DNA of 5,057 nt from positions 1-5,057 of the forward strand of contig JAFDIC010000311.1 in NCBI GenBank assembly GCA_019308525.1, written 5' to 3'. The notes below the pieces were generated by a model. The model did no database searches. It was not told the origin of the DNA and saw nothing but the letters and a program-made list of their open reading frames with translations. Below, piece by piece: positions 4,253-5,057 of this stretch. The stretch comes from Deltaproteobacteria bacterium (lineage in GTDB: Bacteria; Desulfobacterota; DSM-4660; Desulfatiglandales; HGW-15). A program made the translations under genes and the position numbers. The first letter of the stretch is position 1. Every line of letters begins with the position of its first letter.

Positions 4253-5057
4253 AACTGGAAGAGGCATTAAGGGAGAAGAAATTCATAGTAACCTCCGAAA
4301 TTCAACCTCCCATAGAGGAAAGGCCGGAAGACATTGTAAAAAGGCTGGAACAGGTGCGTGGTCGAGTGGACGGAGTTACGGTCAGTGAACTGGAACTGGA
4401 GGGAATCGTTGCAGACTCTCACCGGACCTGCCAGTTGCTTTGTCAAAACAGGTTCAATGCCATCTACCAGACGACTACCAGGGAAAAGAATCGGCTCCAG
4501 TTGCAGCAGGATCTGCTTCGTGCCCATGAATCCGGCGTTGAGAATCTCCTGGTTTTTACCGAGGACTACCGAATAACGGGGGACAGCCTTCAGGAGATCA
4601 TGTTCTTTCACGTGGACTCGGGGAAACTCCTGTCCGTGCTAGATCATCTCAAGGGCGGGGTTACGGTTGACGGTAAGGAACTGGGACAGGGTGTTGAGTT
4701 TACATTCGGTTCGGGCGTGGAATCTCGGTGGGGAAAGGAAGTGCCTGAGCTGGAGATGAAAGAGATGGAGGAACTCACAAGGCAGGGTGCCGGCTATTTC
4801 CTGTCGACCCCTGTATTCGACCTTGACAAGTTCGAGAAATTTATGAAAAGGGTCAGCACGTTTGAGGTGCCGGTTGTCGCGGAAGTTATGATACTGAAGA
4901 CAGCGGGTATGGCGCAGTTCCTGAACCGACATTTCAAATCAGGGCTCGTTCCCGACTGGATTATCAAGAAGATGGCCAAGGCACCGGACAGGGAGAAGGC
5001 CAGCATCGAGATATTCACTGAGATCGTTACGGGGCTGAAGGAGCTTTGCCAGGGCGT
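4249..5057 (+). CDS. Divergent methylenetetrahydrofolate reductase (MetF) family protein (3'-partial)
   Basis: The frame runs open from ATG 4249 past the right edge, 269 complete codons of a family usually near 290-310 residues. It begins MKLEEALREKKFIVTSEIQPP, matching the first barrel strand of MetF, where E17 aligns with the catalytic acid Glu28 of the E. coli enzyme. TTTREKNRLQLQQDLLRA (75-92) matches the conserved CRDRNR-x2-LQ-x-DLL block, and STPVFDLDKFEKFM (186-199) matches the TQPVFDL segment. MetF is an FAD-containing TIM barrel that reduces 5,10-methylene-THF to 5-methyl-THF for methionine synthesis or the Wood-Ljungdahl methyl branch. Several family signatures are altered: the TGDH segment reads TEDY (D106 kept) and the folate-contacting Gln of TQ-P is Thr187. 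So either a paralogue with changed substrate or a variant C1 enzyme is possible. It would be called metF if the activity holds. It is cotranscribed in all likelihood with the response regulator. The start overlaps the stop of a 13-codon mini-ORF. Confidence 0.85.
   Translation, partial: MKLEEALREKKFIVTSEIQPPIEERPEDIVKRLEQVRGRVDGVTVSELELEGIVADSHRTCQLLCQNRFNAIYQTTTREKNRLQLQQDLLRAHESGVENLLVFTEDYRITGDSLQEIMFFHVDSGKLLSVLDHLKGGVTVDGKELGQGVEFTFGSGVESRWGKEVPELEMKEMEELTRQGAGYFLSTPVFDLDKFEKFMKRVSTFEVPVVAEVMILKTAGMAQFLNRHFKSGLVPDWIIKKMAKAPDREKASIEIFTEIVTGLKELCQG

Noticed and set aside
1491..5018. Reverse-strand open frames opposite the kinase, regulator and MetF-like gene, and the + strand frames at 1909-2094 and 4358-4576
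   Set aside because: They overlap genes with clear conserved domains in another frame, have no family motifs of their own, and are shadows.

Overview
The window (about 50% GC) looks like a bacterial chromosome segment. A selenocysteine-type HdrD/DsrK-like protein, a multi-PAS histidine kinase with an HTH-receiver regulator, and a MetF-family protein together suggest a selenocysteine-decoding anaerobe, most plausibly Desulfobacterota (former Deltaproteobacteria: sulfate reducers and syntrophs). That placement is inference from gene content. No marker gene for taxonomy is present.

Layout, all genes on the + strand. (1) 1-1029: the 3' part of a CCG-domain iron-sulfur oxidoreductase whose N terminus lies left of the window. 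A conceptual translation breaks it in two at a TGA (418-420). The reading frame is the same on both sides, the TGA sits where relatives have the Cys of a PECGH motif, and a SECIS-like hairpin follows at 432-458. I read it as one selenoprotein gene. A strong intrinsic terminator (1057-1088) ends this unit. (2) 1089-1589: about 500 bases without a convincing gene. They hold two GC-rich hairpins, an imperfect palindromic repeat (1239-1386), and a promoter/leader with a 10-codon mini-ORF and two overlapping hairpins. (3) 1590-3413: a soluble histidine kinase with three PAS domains, the first carrying a three-cysteine cluster. (4) 3414-3606: spacer with a short tandem duplication and an AT-rich promoter. 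(5) 3607-4194: a response regulator with a MerR/excisionase-type helix-turn-helix in front of the receiver domain. (6) 4211-4252: a 13-codon mini-ORF with a strong ribosome-binding sequence, its stop overlapping the start of (7) 4249-5057: a divergent MetF (methylenetetrahydrofolate reductase) family gene cut by the right edge.

Possible joint function: the kinase and regulator are very likely a cognate pair by adjacency and orientation. The regulator, mini-ORF and MetF-like gene appear co-transcribed. A thiol/iron-sulfur electron-transfer selenoprotein, a cysteine-bearing sensor and a one-carbon flavoprotein would fit redox or C1-linked energy metabolism, but the terminator after the selenoprotein gene shows that it is a separate transcription unit, so a functional link is only a hypothesis.
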